This document shows, piece after piece, positions 35,738 to 45,182 of a stretch of 64,000 bases of DNA. The notes below the pieces were generated by a model. That model had not been told where the DNA came from. It ran no database searches and was given only the letters and a program-made list of their open reading frames with translations. The DNA is taken from contig NZ_QJUA01000004.1 of the NCBI RefSeq assembly GCF_003254575.1, positions 1-64,000 on the forward strand, given 5' to 3'. Both the position numbers and the translations under genes were made by a program. This DNA is from Mycobacterium kyogaense. Its GTDB lineage: Bacteria > Actinomycetota > Actinomycetes > Mycobacteriales > Mycobacteriaceae. Numbering within the stretch: the first letter of the stretch is position 1; each line of letters starts with the position of its first letter.

Positions 35738-37066
35738 ATGACCGTGTCGACCCCCGTCCGCGACCGCGCCGTCGACGTCGCCCGACTCGCGGCTCTCGTC
35801 GTCGTCATGTTCGGCCACTGCGCGCTGCTGCTCGCAACCATCGACGGACGCGGCCTCCATGTGGCCAACCTGATCGGCGCATTGCCCGCGATCGCACCCG
35901 TCACGTGGATCGTGCAGGTGATGCCGCTGTTCTTCCTGGCCGGGGGCGCCGCGGGCAGCTACGGGTACCGCACCGGAACAGCCTGGGGCGCATGGCTTTT
36001 CACCCGCGCGCAGCGGCTGTGCCGGCCGGTGTTCTTCTATCTCGCGGTGTGGTCGGCGGGCTTGCTGGCAGTGCAGTTCACCCTCGGCGCCGACTCGGCC
36101 GCCCGGCTCGGCCGGGAAAGCGTCGCGCTGCTGTGGTTCCTCGGGGTCTACCTGGTGACGCTCGCCTTCGTGCCCGCTCTGGTCCGGATGGCCGCGGCGC
36201 GCACGGTCACCATCGTCGTCGCCGGCCTGCTCGCGGCCGCCGCGCTCGGCGACGCGGCCCGGTTCGCCGTGCACACGCCCACCGCCGGCGTCACCAACTT
36301 CGTCGTCGTCTGGCTGATCCCGGTCGCGATCGGCGTCGGATACGCGCGACGCTTGACCAGCGCACGGTGGGCGGCCGTGCTCGGCATCGTCGCCTTCGCC
36401 GCACAGCTGGGTCTCGCCGCGGTGGGTCCGTATGACGTGTCGCTGGTGGTCACCGGCGCCGAGCGGGTGTCCAATGTCGCTCCGCCCACGCTGCTGCTGG
36501 CGCTGCACTGCACATGGATGTCGTGTGCGTTCGTGCTCGCCGCGGGGGCGCTGCAACGGTGGGCGCAGCGACCGCGGGTGTGGCGGGTGGTCAGCACCGG
36601 CAACGGCGGCGCGATGACGCTCTACCTCTGGCACATCCCGGCGATCGCCGTGACCGCCTTCGCCCTTCACGCGGTCGGCCTGGACGCCTACGACGTGCAT
36701 GCGCCGGGGTTCTGGGGCCAACTGGCGCTGCGCGCCGTGGTGTTCGCCGTCGTGATGGCCGTGTTCTTCACGGTGCTGTCGCCGATCGAGCACCGCCGGT
36801 TGCCGTGGTGGGACCGGCCGGTCCATGCCCGCGGCGTGCGCGCGACCGTGACCGGCGCGCTGGTGTGCGCGGCCGGGGTGGCCCTCGTGTTCACAGCCAA
36901 ACTGGGGCTGACCGGCTCGGGCTGGGTGGCGTTGGCGGTGTTCGTCGCCGCGGTGGTCGCGGCGAGGATCAGTGCGGGGGCCGGCACCGGTGCCGGGGCG
37001 TCCATCAATCGGCCGCACGACGACGCGGCGGAAAACTCGTCGCAAAAAGTCGCGTGGAAAACTTGA
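35738..37066 (+). CDS. Acyltransferase-3 family membrane protein
   Basis: A 442-residue multipass protein with ten or more hydrophobic helices. The acyltransferase-3 pattern begins with RDRAVDVARLAALVVVMFGHCALLL (the conserved His), and VMPLFFLAGGAAGSYGYR and LYLWHIPAIAV follow. Such enzymes transfer acetyl or other acyl groups to sugars or lipids on the outer face. The C-terminus is Gly/Ala-rich and ends 32 bp before furA. A role in decorating envelope glycans is plausible; the acceptor is unknown. Confidence 0.85.
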   Translation: MTVSTPVRDRAVDVARLAALVVVMFGHCALLLATIDGRGLHVANLIGALPAIAPVTWIVQVMPLFFLAGGAAGSYGYRTGTAWGAWLFTRAQRLCRPVFFYLAVWSAGLLAVQFTLGADSAARLGRESVALLWFLGVYLVTLAFVPALVRMAAARTVTIVVAGLLAAAALGDAARFAVHTPTAGVTNFVVVWLIPVAIGVGYARRLTSARWAAVLGIVAFAAQLGLAAVGPYDVSLVVTGAERVSNVAPPTLLLALHCTWMSCAFVLAAGALQRWAQRPRVWRVVSTGNGGAMTLYLWHIPAIAVTAFALHAVGLDAYDVHAPGFWGQLALRAVVFAVVMAVFFTVLSPIEHRRLPWWDRPVHARGVRATVTGALVCAAGVALVFTAKLGLTGSGWVALAVFVAAVVAARISAGAGTGAGASINRPHDDAAENSSQKVAWKT

Positions 37067-37091
37067 TCTGATCCAGAAAACGGGCCAAGAT
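37063..37091 (+). promoter_or_regulatory. furA promoter, leaderless
   Basis: TTGATC (37063-37068), a 17-base spacer and CAAGAT (37086-37091) lie seven bases before ATG 37099. The A/T-rich stretch CAGAAAACGG sits in the spacer where FurA is known to bind upstream of mycobacterial furA. A transcript starting at or near the ATG fits the known leaderless furA mRNA. Confidence 0.5.
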
Positions 37092-37098
37092 CGAGGAG

Positions 37099-37536
37099 AT
37101 GACCGACGACCCCGAATACGCAGACGCGCTGAAGTCAGCGGGCCTTCGGGTGACCCGTCCGCGCATGGCGGTGATGCATGCCGTCGAGCACCACCCGCAC
37201 GCCGACACCGAGGACATCATCGCTGCAGCCCGCGACCGGCAACCCGACATCTCCCGTCAGACGGTCTACGACGCGCTCAACGCGCTCACCGCCACCGGCC
37301 TCGTGCGGCGGATTCAGCCCGCCGGTCATCTCGCCCGCTACGAAGCCCGCGTGGGCGACAACCACCACCACATCGTGTGCCGGTCGTGCGGTGTGGTGGC
37401 CGACGTGGACTGCGCCGTGGGTGAGGCGCCATGCCTGACCGCGTCGGACGATCTCGGTTTCGATGTCGACGAAGCCGAGGTCATCTTCTGGGGCCTGTGC
37501 CCCGACTGCACCTCACAGCCCCGATCACATCCGTGA
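37099..37536 (+). CDS. furA: Ferric uptake regulator family repressor FurA
   Basis: A 145-residue Fur-family repressor. The winged helix covers about 10-85 ([49 protein letters not shown]). The metal-binding end shows [14 protein letters not shown] and a C-terminal CPDC, two CxxC pairs. In mycobacteria FurA represses its own gene and katG and loses DNA binding on oxidation. It is followed after 32 bp by katG in the same orientation, the conserved mycobacterial pair. Confidence 0.95.
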   Translation: MTDDPEYADALKSAGLRVTRPRMAVMHAVEHHPHADTEDIIAAARDRQPDISRQTVYDALNALTATGLVRRIQPAGHLARYEARVGDNHHHIVCRSCGVVADVDCAVGEAPCLTASDDLGFDVDEAEVIFWGLCPDCTSQPRSHP

Positions 37537-37568
37537 TCAGCTCGTCATCCACCACGAAAGGGAATGTT

Positions 37569-39812
37569 GTGTCCTCTGATTCGTCCGATGCACGTCCACC
37601 GCATTCAGACACCAAGACCCACAGCCACAGCGAGAGCGAGAACCCGGTCATCGACTCGCCGGAGCCCAAAGCGCATGCGCCGCTGACGAACAAGGACTGG
37701 TGGCCCGAGCAGGTCGACGTCTCGCTGCTGCACAAGCAGAACGAGAAGGGCAACCCGCTGGGCGAGGACTTCGACTACGCGACCGAGTTCGCCAAGCTCG
37801 ATGTCGAGGCGTTCAAGCGCGACGTCCGTGACGTGGTCACCACCTCAGTGGACTGGTGGCCCGCCGACTACGGCAGCTATGCCGGTCTTTTCATCCGCAT
37901 GAGCTGGCACGCCGCGGGCACCTATCGCATCTTCGACGGTCGGGGCGGTGCCGGTCAGGGCTCACAGCGGTTCGCGCCGTTGAACAGCTGGCCCGACAAC
38001 GCCAACCTGGACAAGGCCCGCCGGCTGCTGTGGCCGATCAAGCGCAAGTACGGCAACAAGATCTCCTGGGCCGACCTGATCGCCTACGCCGGTAACGCCG
38101 CGCTGGAATCGGCCGGCTTCGAGACCTTCGGCTTCGCGTTCGGCCGCGAGGACATCTGGGAGCCCGAGGAGATGCTGTGGGGCCAGGAGGACACCTGGCT
38201 GGGCACCGACAAGCGGTACGACGGCACCAATGACGGCGATCGTCAGCTCGCCGAACCCTTCGGCGCCACCACGATGGGCTTGATCTACGTCAATCCCGAA
38301 GGGCCGGAAGGCAAGCCGGATCCGCTGGCCGCCGCGCACGACATCCGGGAGACGTTCGGCCGGATGGCGATGAACGACGAGGAGACCGCCGCCCTGATCG
38401 TCGGTGGCCACACGCTGGGCAAGACCCACGGTGCGGCCGACGTCAACGTCGGGCCCGAGCCCGAGGGCGCCCCCATCGAGCAGCAGGGCCTGGGCTGGAA
38501 GTGCCCGTTCGGCACCGGCAACGCCAACGACACCGTCACCAGCGGCCTGGAGGTCGTCTGGACCGGCACCCCGACCCAGTGGAGCAACGGCTACCTGGAG
38601 ATCCTCTACGGCAACGAGTGGGAGCTGACCAAGAGCCCCGCCGGTGCCTGGCAGTTCGAGGCCAAGGATGCCGAGGCCAGCATCCCGGATCCGTTCGGCG
38701 GCCCGCCGCGCAAGCCCACGATGCTGGTCACCGACGTCTCGATGCGGGTCGATCCCATCTACGGCCAGATCACCCGGCGCTGGCTCGACCATCCCGAAGA
38801 GATGAACGACGCCTTCGCCAGGGCTTGGTACAAGCTGATGCACCGCGACATGGGCCCGGTCAGCCGCTACCTCGGACCCTGGGTGCCCGAGCCCCAGCTG
38901 TGGCAGGACCCGGTGCCCGCGGTCGACCACGAACTGGTCGACGAGTCGGACATCGCGTCGCTCAAGTCCACCATCCTGGCCTCCGGCCTGTCAGTGCCCC
39001 AGCTGGTCAAGACCGCGTGGGCGTCGGCGGCCAGCTTCCGCGGGACCGACAAGCGCGGTGGCGCCAACGGTGCGCGACTGCGCCTCGAGCCGCAGCGCAG
39101 CTGGGAGGTCAACGAGCCTGCTGAGCTGGGCAAGGTGCTGCCCGTCCTGGAGAAGATCCAGCAGGACTTCAATGCCTCGGCCTCCGGCGGGAAGAAGATC
39201 TCGCTGGCCGACGTGATCGTGCTGGCGGGCTCTGCCGGGATCGAAAAGGCCGCCAAGGACGGCGGATTCGAGATCGACGTCCACTTCGCCCCCGGCCGCA
39301 CCGACGCGTCCCAGGAGCAGACCGACGTCGAGTCGTTCGCGGTACTGGAGACCCAGGCCGACGGGTTCCGCAACTACGCGCGGCCCGGCGAGAAGACGCC
39401 GGTGGAGAAGTTGCTGATCGACAAGGCGTACTTCCTCGACCTCACCGCGCCGGAGATGACCGCACTCATCGGCGGTCTGCGGGTGATCGGCGCCAACCAC
39501 GGTGGCAGCAAGCACGGGGTGTTCACCGACACCCCGGGCGCGCTGACCAACGACTTCTTCACCAACCTGCTCGACATGGGCACGGAGTGGAAGCCGTCGA
39601 CCAACACCGAGAACGTCTACGAGGGTCGCGATCGCGCCACCGGTGACATCAAGTGGACCGCGACTGCCAACGATCTGGTGTTCGGGTCGAACTCGATCCT
39701 GCGGGGCATCGCCGAGGTCTACGCCCAGGACGACAGCAAGGGCAAGTTGGTCGAGGACTTCGTCGCCGCCTGGGTCAAGGTGATGAACAACGACCGGTTC
39801 GACCTGCGGTAG
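37569..39812 (+). CDS. katG: Catalase-peroxidase KatG
   Basis: A 747-residue bifunctional haem enzyme (family about 740). Distal site Arg110-Trp113-His114 ([11 protein letters not shown]); the Met-Tyr-Trp adduct is expected from Trp113, Tyr240 and Met266; proximal haem ligand His281 ([12 protein letters not shown]). The Ser corresponding to M. tuberculosis Ser315 is retained in VTSGLEVVW. The C-terminal, non-haem-binding half is present. GTG 37569 follows AAAGGGA. It detoxifies peroxide and, in sensitive strains, activates isoniazid. It is controlled by FurA. Confidence 0.97.
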   Translation: MSSDSSDARPPHSDTKTHSHSESENPVIDSPEPKAHAPLTNKDWWPEQVDVSLLHKQNEKGNPLGEDFDYATEFAKLDVEAFKRDVRDVVTTSVDWWPADYGSYAGLFIRMSWHAAGTYRIFDGRGGAGQGSQRFAPLNSWPDNANLDKARRLLWPIKRKYGNKISWADLIAYAGNAALESAGFETFGFAFGREDIWEPEEMLWGQEDTWLGTDKRYDGTNDGDRQLAEPFGATTMGLIYVNPEGPEGKPDPLAAAHDIRETFGRMAMNDEETAALIVGGHTLGKTHGAADVNVGPEPEGAPIEQQGLGWKCPFGTGNANDTVTSGLEVVWTGTPTQWSNGYLEILYGNEWELTKSPAGAWQFEAKDAEASIPDPFGGPPRKPTMLVTDVSMRVDPIYGQITRRWLDHPEEMNDAFARAWYKLMHRDMGPVSRYLGPWVPEPQLWQDPVPAVDHELVDESDIASLKSTILASGLSVPQLVKTAWASAASFRGTDKRGGANGARLRLEPQRSWEVNEPAELGKVLPVLEKIQQDFNASASGGKKISLADVIVLAGSAGIEKAAKDGGFEIDVHFAPGRTDASQEQTDVESFAVLETQADGFRNYARPGEKTPVEKLLIDKAYFLDLTAPEMTALIGGLRVIGANHGGSKHGVFTDTPGALTNDFFTNLLDMGTEWKPSTNTENVYEGRDRATGDIKWTATANDLVFGSNSILRGIAEVYAQDDSKGKLVEDFVAAWVKVMNNDRFDLR

Positions 39813-39818
39813 GCAACC

Positions 39819-40565
39819 CTAGAGCCGGTTCTCCGGCCCGATGAGCGCCCACACCGTCTTCCCGCCCGCCGTGGGAATGCTGCCCCATCCTCTGGTCAGG
39901 GCAGCGACCACGGCGAGGCCGGAGACGGTGTGGGCGCTGTTGTCTGCCGACTCGTGGCGGACGGCGGCGCGCGGGTCGTCGTCGCTGACCGCGATCGTGA
40001 CGCGGTCGTCGACGGCTTCGACGGTCACCGTGGGATAGCTGCGCGTGTGCGACAGCACGTTGTCGACCAGCACGGTGACGACCGCCGACGCCGTCGGGGC
40101 CACGTCCTGGCGAGACCATGCCGTCAGGCACTCCCGGACGAATCGACGGGCCGCCTCGACGCTGTCCGGCGAAGTGTTCAGCACCCGGCGGGCGCGCCGA
40201 CGGAATCCTCCGGCTCCGATGGTCGCGACGGCCTCGGCCTCGTTCGCCACCAGCGGTACGAAACGGGTGACGCCACTGCGCCGGATCCTCGCTCGCTCGA
40301 CGATGTCGTCGGACATCAGGATCACCGGGATGTCGGGCCAGACGCTGACGTGCCAGCGGGCGCTGGTGAAGGCCGCCCATGCAGTGATCGCAGGCACTGC
40401 GAGAGCACTGACATCCACGACGACCGCGTCGTGCTGGCCGAGAGCCGCTTTGATCACGCTGTCGCGAACGTCGCGGTATGTCCAGCTGTCGAGCGTGCCG
40501 GTCATCGTCACCAGCGCATGCCCCGGGCGCAGGGTCACACTGATCTCGACGGTGCTCTCGATCAT
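39819..40565 (-). CDS. STAS plus RsbW-like ATPase protein
   Basis: A 248-residue two-domain protein. The STAS part (about 10-110) has ALVTMTGTLDSWTYRDVRDSV and AVVVDVSALAVPAITAWAAF. The C-terminal GHKL ATPase-like part (about 140-245) has VVTVLVDNVLSHTRSYPTVTVE (N-box) and SGLAVVAALTRGWGSIPTAGGKTVWALI. Such proteins act as anti-sigma kinases or combined switch proteins in stress sigma control. The STAS lacks an obvious phosphorylatable Ser at the usual site (DVSALAV does carry a Ser). Its start overlaps the stop of the CheB gene, so they form one unit. Confidence 0.82.
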   Translation of the reverse strand: MIESTVEISVTLRPGHALVTMTGTLDSWTYRDVRDSVIKAALGQHDAVVVDVSALAVPAITAWAAFTSARWHVSVWPDIPVILMSDDIVERARIRRSGVTRFVPLVANEAEAVATIGAGGFRRRARRVLNTSPDSVEAARRFVRECLTAWSRQDVAPTASAVVTVLVDNVLSHTRSYPTVTVEAVDDRVTIAVSDDDPRAAVRHESADNSAHTVSGLAVVAALTRGWGSIPTAGGKTVWALIGPENRL

Positions 40566-41563
40566 TCTCCCGGTGGCATTCCTTCCGGCGTCGACGACAG
40601 TCGGTCGCGCAACACAGCCAGCGCTGAGTCCGTGGCACCGGCCACGTCAATGTAGCGCTGCTTGACGGCGGGGGAGGTGGCTTTGTCCGCAAGCTGATGA
40701 GCCAGCCGGCTCCTCTCGACCAGCGACTGGATCGCCACTGACAGCGCTCTCTCGATCTCCCGGTTCTGAGCGCCGAGCAGCGCCTCGGCCGTCCAGGCGT
40801 GCCCCACGCGGCACCGGAAGTGCTCCGGGCTCGCGATCTGAAGTGGGCCGTTGCAGTCCGGACACGTGAAACCGGCGGGCTGATCAAAGGTTTCGTTCGC
40901 GGTGTCGACGTCGAATCGGTGCGACATCGCGATGCGGTTCTCGGATTCCAGCGCCGGGTCCGGCGGGGTGTCCGCGGTGCGGACGCCGGTCAGCGGGAGG
41001 TCCGCGAGCAGGGCGCCGATGTCTGCTGCGCGTGCGGTGTGATCGACGACTCCGGCGCGTAACGCGTTGCGCGGCATCGCGGGAAACATCGCCTCCTCGG
41101 GATCCTGACAGATGGTCGTGCCGCCCCGAGAGCGGATGGCCGCCAGGCCGAGCACGCCGTCGTCGAGCACACCCGAGAGCAGCACACCGACGGCCTGCGG
41201 GCCGAATGCGACTGCCACAGAACGGAACAACGCGTTGAGTGCCGGACGGTACCCGTTCTCCGTCGGCCCCTCGGAGAGCACGATCCGGTGGTCGCGGGTC
41301 AGCAGATGCCGGCCGGGCACCGCGACGTAGATCCTGCCGGGTTCGATCGACATGCCGTCCTCCGCTGCCACGGCCCGCAGCGGTGTGCGCCGATCGATGA
41401 TGTCGGCCAGCACGCTGGGCGCCTGGGCCGGGAGATGCAACGCCATCAGGACCGCGAACGGCAGGTCAGCGGGTAAGCCGGCCGCCGCCTGCGACAGCGC
41501 CTCCACACCGCCGGCCGATGCGCCCATCGCCACCACACCACGAAGCGCGCGGTCGATCGTCAT
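40562..41563 (-). CDS. CheB-type methylesterase with C-terminal zinc-ribbon-like tail
   Basis: A 333-residue protein. The CheB methylesterase domain (about 5-190) has catalytic Ser in GASAGGVEAL, His in LMALHLPAQ and Asp in SGVLDDGVLG. No receiver domain is present. The tail has CPDCNGPL and FRCRVGHAW (Cys/His pairs), then a helical part. Mycobacteria do not swim and have no chemotaxis array, so this is an orphan CheB, likely acting on a signalling partner such as the CheR-PAS protein at 57 kb. ATG 41563 is chosen; GTG 41572 is an alternative. It overlaps the STAS/ATPase gene by ATGA. Confidence 0.88.
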   Translation of the reverse strand: MTIDRALRGVVAMGASAGGVEALSQAAAGLPADLPFAVLMALHLPAQAPSVLADIIDRRTPLRAVAAEDGMSIEPGRIYVAVPGRHLLTRDHRIVLSEGPTENGYRPALNALFRSVAVAFGPQAVGVLLSGVLDDGVLGLAAIRSRGGTTICQDPEEAMFPAMPRNALRAGVVDHTARAADIGALLADLPLTGVRTADTPPDPALESENRIAMSHRFDVDTANETFDQPAGFTCPDCNGPLQIASPEHFRCRVGHAWTAEALLGAQNREIERALSVAIQSLVERSRLAHQLADKATSPAVKQRYIDVAGATDSALAVLRDRLSSTPEGMPPGE

Positions 41564-41572
41564 CTGCAGCAC

Positions 41573-41597
41573 GTACCCCGAAGGACCTTCGGCAATC
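41573..41597 (-). promoter_or_regulatory. SigF-like promoter with hairpin before cheB
   Basis: On the minus strand GATT (41597-41594), 15 bases and GGGTAC (41578-41573) differ from GTTT-N15-GGGTAC at one base, ten bases before ATG 41563. The spacer is the perfect palindrome CCGAAGG-A-CCTTCGG (41578-41592), which could be an operator. Confidence 0.4.
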
Positions 41598-41665
41598 GCG
41601 GCACGGTCCGACGAGCCACGACGCGAAGGAAAGGATCCACCGAACGAAGGGTACGCGCGCTGTCT

Positions 41666-41691
41666 GTTTGGCTGTATTCACTTGTGGGATC
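41666..41691 (+). promoter_or_regulatory. Possible SigF-like promoter before GT4 gene
   Basis: GTTT (41666-41669), 16 bases and GGGATC (41686-41691) are a weak SigF match, nine bases before ATG 41701. Support comes mainly from the much better match before the next operon. Confidence 0.3.
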
Positions 41692-41700
41692 CCGACAAGT

Positions 41701-42855
41701 ATGAGAGTCGCGATACTCGCGGACACCCACGCCGGAGGCGCCTCGGGACCGTCCGACGCTGAGTGTCTGGCAGCCGCGTTGGCGCGGCGTGACCATGACG
41801 TCCGTCTGATCACCGCCTCGCCCACGGCTGCCGAACGTGATGCGACCCAGGGCTACCGCGTCGTCACCATTCCCGTGACAGACGCCGATCCCGACCCTGA
41901 CACCGGGCTGATGCCGATGATCGGCGAGATGGGCCGCTTTCTGGTCGACGAGTACACGGGGGAGCCGGCCGACGTCGTGCACTGCCAGGGCTGGGCCTAC
42001 GGGATGGCGGCCGCGCTGGCTGCCAATCGTCGTCCGGTCCCGACGGTGCAGGCGTTCTCTCGCGTGTCCGACGGTGGGCCCGGCGGGAATTCGGCGACTG
42101 CGGCTACCCCGGCGACGGCCACCAAGATCGAGACGCTGCTGGCGCGCAACGCGACGATGATCACGGCCGCGTGCACCGACGACGTCACGAAGATCGTCCG
42201 CCTGGGTGCGCCGCGGGCGCGCGTGACGGTCTTACCCTCTGGAATCGACGTCGACGCCTACGCGACACCGCCGGCGGAACGCGGTACGGCGCGACACCGC
42301 ATCGTCGCGCTCGTCGACGACCTGGCGGCGCCACGGGGAGTCGATCATCTGATCGCCGCGCTGCCTGCCGTGCCGTCCGCCGAACTCCTCGTGCTCGGCT
42401 CGGGCACCCCGGACTGCGCCGCGGTGCAGCAGCTACGCGCCCACGCCCGGCGCGTCGGCGTGGGCGAGCGGACCCGGGTGATGGCGGCCGTCGACGACAT
42501 GGATGCCGCCGCATGGGTGGGCTCTGCCGACGTCGCCGTGTGCCCGTCACCCTACGATTCCGACGCCCGGTGGGCGCTCATGGCGATGGCATGCGGGGTG
42601 GCTGTCGTGGCCATCGAAGCCGGTGGCCCGCGCGATGCCGTCATCGCCGACGTGACCGGATTGCTGGTGCCGCCCGGACATCCGGAGGCACTCAGCCGCG
42701 CCCTGCGCTCGGTGCTCGCCCAGAACGTCCTGAGGCAGGGAATGGGGCTGGCCGGTCGCGCACGTGCGCGGTCGCGCTACAGCTGGGAACGCGTGGCCGT
42801 CGACGCCGAGACGGTGTTCCAGACCGCCGCGCGACAGACCACGGTATCCGCCTGA
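41701..42855 (+). CDS. GT4 family glycosyltransferase
   Basis: A 384-residue GT-B-fold retaining glycosyltransferase. The N-terminal acceptor domain starts MRVAILADTHAGGASGPSDAECLAAALARRDHDV, with VVHCQGWAYG. The C-terminal nucleotide-sugar domain has VTVLPSGIDVDAY, and the ESGGPRD-type site is here IEAGGPRDAV near residue 305. The typical E-x7-E appears weakened (WALMAMACGVAVVAIE). It resembles D-inositol-3-phosphate or sucrose-type GT4 enzymes. It is the first gene of the envelope-glycan locus, separated by 143 bp from the next operon. The acceptor is unknown. Confidence 0.87.
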   Translation: MRVAILADTHAGGASGPSDAECLAAALARRDHDVRLITASPTAAERDATQGYRVVTIPVTDADPDPDTGLMPMIGEMGRFLVDEYTGEPADVVHCQGWAYGMAAALAANRRPVPTVQAFSRVSDGGPGGNSATAATPATATKIETLLARNATMITAACTDDVTKIVRLGAPRARVTVLPSGIDVDAYATPPAERGTARHRIVALVDDLAAPRGVDHLIAALPAVPSAELLVLGSGTPDCAAVQQLRAHARRVGVGERTRVMAAVDDMDAAAWVGSADVAVCPSPYDSDARWALMAMACGVAVVAIEAGGPRDAVIADVTGLLVPPGHPEALSRALRSVLAQNVLRQGMGLAGRARARSRYSWERVAVDAETVFQTAARQTTVSA

Positions 42856-42963
42856 CGAAAACGCTGACAGGACCGCGGCGTAGGAGGTGACTCCTCGCCA
42901 ATCATGCTCTGCAGCTGGCATTTTGGCTGCTCACGGGCGCTTACGACTTTTCTCAGAAGTTCC

Positions 42964-42988
42964 GTTTGGCGAATTATCTCAAGGGTAT
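42964..42988 (+). promoter_or_regulatory. Consensus SigF-type promoter of glycan operon
   Basis: GTTT (42964-42967), a 15-base spacer and GGGTAT (42983-42988) match the mycobacterial SigF consensus completely. The -10 ends ten bases before ATG 42999, so the message would be nearly leaderless. This supports ATG 42999 over the upstream TTG. Confidence 0.7.
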
Positions 42989-42998
42989 TTGGCGCCCC

Positions 42999-43976
42999 AT
43001 GCCTTCGCCTCAGGGACCACGCACCGTGCTCATCTGGCACGTGCACGGTGCGTGGACGGAGTCGTTCGTCTCAGGGCGGCACCACTATCTGATCCCGGTC
43101 GACGCCGGTCGTGACGACGACGGCCGCGGCCTCGCCGGGCGTGACTGGCCGCGGGCGCGGGAGGTGCCGCTGGAAGCCCTGCGTGACAGGGACGTCGACC
43201 TCGTCGTGCTGCAACGACCACGCGATCTCGAGCTTGCGGCACGGTATCTGGGTCGCAGACCGGGCCTCGACGTGCCGGCCGTGTTCGTCGAGCACAATGC
43301 CCCCCGGCCCGCGGCAGTCGACAGTGTCCATCCGTTGGCCGGTCGGAGCGATCTGACGCTTGTGCACGTCACCCCGTTCAACGAACTGATGTGGGACAAC
43401 GGCGCAGCTCCGACCAGAGTCATCGAACACGGCGTGGCCGACCGGGGGAATCTCTACACCGGGGAGATCGGCGCGGCGGCAGCGATGATCAACGAACCGG
43501 TACGTCGCTGGCGCACCGTCGGTGCTGATCTGCTGGCGCCGTTGAGCCGGTACGTCCCGGTGGACGTGTGGGGAATGAAAACCGAAGAGCTGAACACAGA
43601 TTCACGGTGCGCCGGGGCAGTGACCGGCCACGGCGACATCTCCGGCGCGGCGGTTCTGCCGGAGGTGGCGCGCCGCCGGGTGTACCTGCACACGGCGCGG
43701 TGGACGTCGTTGGGGTTGTCGCTGCTCGAGGCGATGTGCGCAGGCATGCCGGTGGTGGCCGTCGCCGCGACGATGGCGCCTCTGTCGGTCCCGCCCGAGG
43801 CGGGGGTGGTGAGCGCCGACCGCGCGGTGCTGGGAGAGGCGTTGGCGCACTTCGTCTCCGACCAGGCCGCCGCCGACGTCGCCGGCAAAGCTGCCCGTGA
43901 GCACGCCCTGACCCACCACGGACTCGATCGCTTCCTCGCCGATTGGGACCGCCTGATCGAGGAGGTGTGCGCATGA
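42999..43976 (+). CDS. GT4-like glycosyltransferase
   Basis: A 325-residue predicted glycosyltransferase with Rossmann-like ends: RTVLIWHVHGAWTESFVSGRHHYLIPV at the start and LGLSLLEAMCAGMPVVAVAATMAP (about 235-258), the donor-site E-x7-E-like region, near the end. VFVEHNAPRP and VHVTPFNELMW are typical of GT4 relatives acting on a lipid- or protein-bound glycan. It is the first gene of the SigF-promoted operon and overlaps the next gene by ATGA. Donor and acceptor are unknown. Confidence 0.82.
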   Translation: MPSPQGPRTVLIWHVHGAWTESFVSGRHHYLIPVDAGRDDDGRGLAGRDWPRAREVPLEALRDRDVDLVVLQRPRDLELAARYLGRRPGLDVPAVFVEHNAPRPAAVDSVHPLAGRSDLTLVHVTPFNELMWDNGAAPTRVIEHGVADRGNLYTGEIGAAAAMINEPVRRWRTVGADLLAPLSRYVPVDVWGMKTEELNTDSRCAGAVTGHGDISGAAVLPEVARRRVYLHTARWTSLGLSLLEAMCAGMPVVAVAATMAPLSVPPEAGVVSADRAVLGEALAHFVSDQAAADVAGKAAREHALTHHGLDRFLADWDRLIEEVCA

Positions 43977-45175
43977 GCGCTCGCAGACATCGCATCGCCA
44001 TGGTGTCCGAACACGCCAGTCCGCTGGCAGCGCTGGGCGGTGTCGACGCGGGCGGCCAGAACGTGGCCGTCGCCGAACTGTCCGCCGCACTGGCCGCTCA
44101 GGGTCACGACGTGGTCGTCTACACCCGCCGCGACGACGCCGACCTGTTGGAGCGGGTCGACACCGAGTTCGGCTACACCGTCGTGCACGTCCCGGCTGGA
44201 CCGCCGCGAAGAATTCCCAAAGACGATCTCGCACAATACATGCCGGAGTTCGGTGACGTCCTCGCCGAGGAGTGGACGCGGTGGCGGCCCGACGTCGCCC
44301 ACGCCCACTTCTGGATGTCGGGGCTGGCGACCCTGCGGGCCGCGCGGCGCCACCGGATTCCCGTGGTGCAGACCTTCCATGCCCTCGGTGTGGTCAAGCG
44401 GCGCCACCAGGGCCGCGACGACACGAGTCCCGACGACCGGATTCGCCTCGAGACGGACTTGGCGCGCACCGTCGACTGGGTCGCGGCGACGTGCACCGAC
44501 GAGGTGGCGGAGCTGCGGCGACTGGGACGCGACGCCGCGGCGATGTCCGTGGTGCCGTGCGGCGTCAACCCCGACGAGTTCAGCCACATCGGGCCGGCCG
44601 CCACGCGCGGCAGCGCCCAACGGATCGTGTCGGTGGGGCGCCTGGTGCAGCGCAAGGGATTCGAGACCGTCATCCGGGCGATGCCGCAGATGCCGACCGC
44701 GGAGCTGGTGATCGTCGGTGGCCCCGACAAGTCCGAACTGGATCACGACGCCGAGGCGCAGCGGCTCAATTCCGTGGCTGCGCAGTGCGGTGTCGCTGAC
44801 AGGGTGCATCTCTACGGCGCGATCGCCCGCGACGAGATGCCGATGCTGCTGCGCTCTGCGGACGTGGTGGCCGCGACTCCGTGGTACGAGCCGTTCGGCA
44901 TCGTTCCGCTCGAAGCGATGGCCTGCGGGGTGCCGGTGGTGTCCAGCGCGGTGGGCGGCATGCTCGACACCGTCGTCGACGACGTCACCGGACGGCTGGT
45001 CCCGCCACGCGATCCGCACCGCTGCGCAGCAGCGATCAACTCGATCCTCGCCGATGCGGGTGTACGTGCGGCTCTCGGTCGCGCCGGACGCGCGCGCATC
45101 GAGGAACGCTACGCGTGGGAGCGCGTGGCCGAGGAGACCGCGTCCGTGTACGACCGGCTGGCAGGGGCATCGTGA
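43973..45175 (+). CDS. GT4 family glycosyltransferase
   Basis: A 400-residue GT4 enzyme of the MshA/sucrose-phosphate-synthase-like type. The N-terminal HASPLAALGGVDAGGQNVAVAELS glycine loop, HAHFWMSG and VQTFHALGVVKRRHQG are followed by the donor domain with SVGRLVQRKGFETVI and the E-x7-E motif EPFGIVPLEAMACGVPVVSSAVGG (about 300-323). It is a retaining transferase using a nucleotide hexose donor. It ends eight bases before the convergent GT2 gene. Confidence 0.9.
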   Translation: MSARRHRIAMVSEHASPLAALGGVDAGGQNVAVAELSAALAAQGHDVVVYTRRDDADLLERVDTEFGYTVVHVPAGPPRRIPKDDLAQYMPEFGDVLAEEWTRWRPDVAHAHFWMSGLATLRAARRHRIPVVQTFHALGVVKRRHQGRDDTSPDDRIRLETDLARTVDWVAATCTDEVAELRRLGRDAAAMSVVPCGVNPDEFSHIGPAATRGSAQRIVSVGRLVQRKGFETVIRAMPQMPTAELVIVGGPDKSELDHDAEAQRLNSVAAQCGVADRVHLYGAIARDEMPMLLRSADVVAATPWYEPFGIVPLEAMACGVPVVSSAVGGMLDTVVDDVTGRLVPPRDPHRCAAAINSILADAGVRAALGRAGRARIEERYAWERVAEETASVYDRLAGAS

Positions 45176-45182
45176 TGACCGC

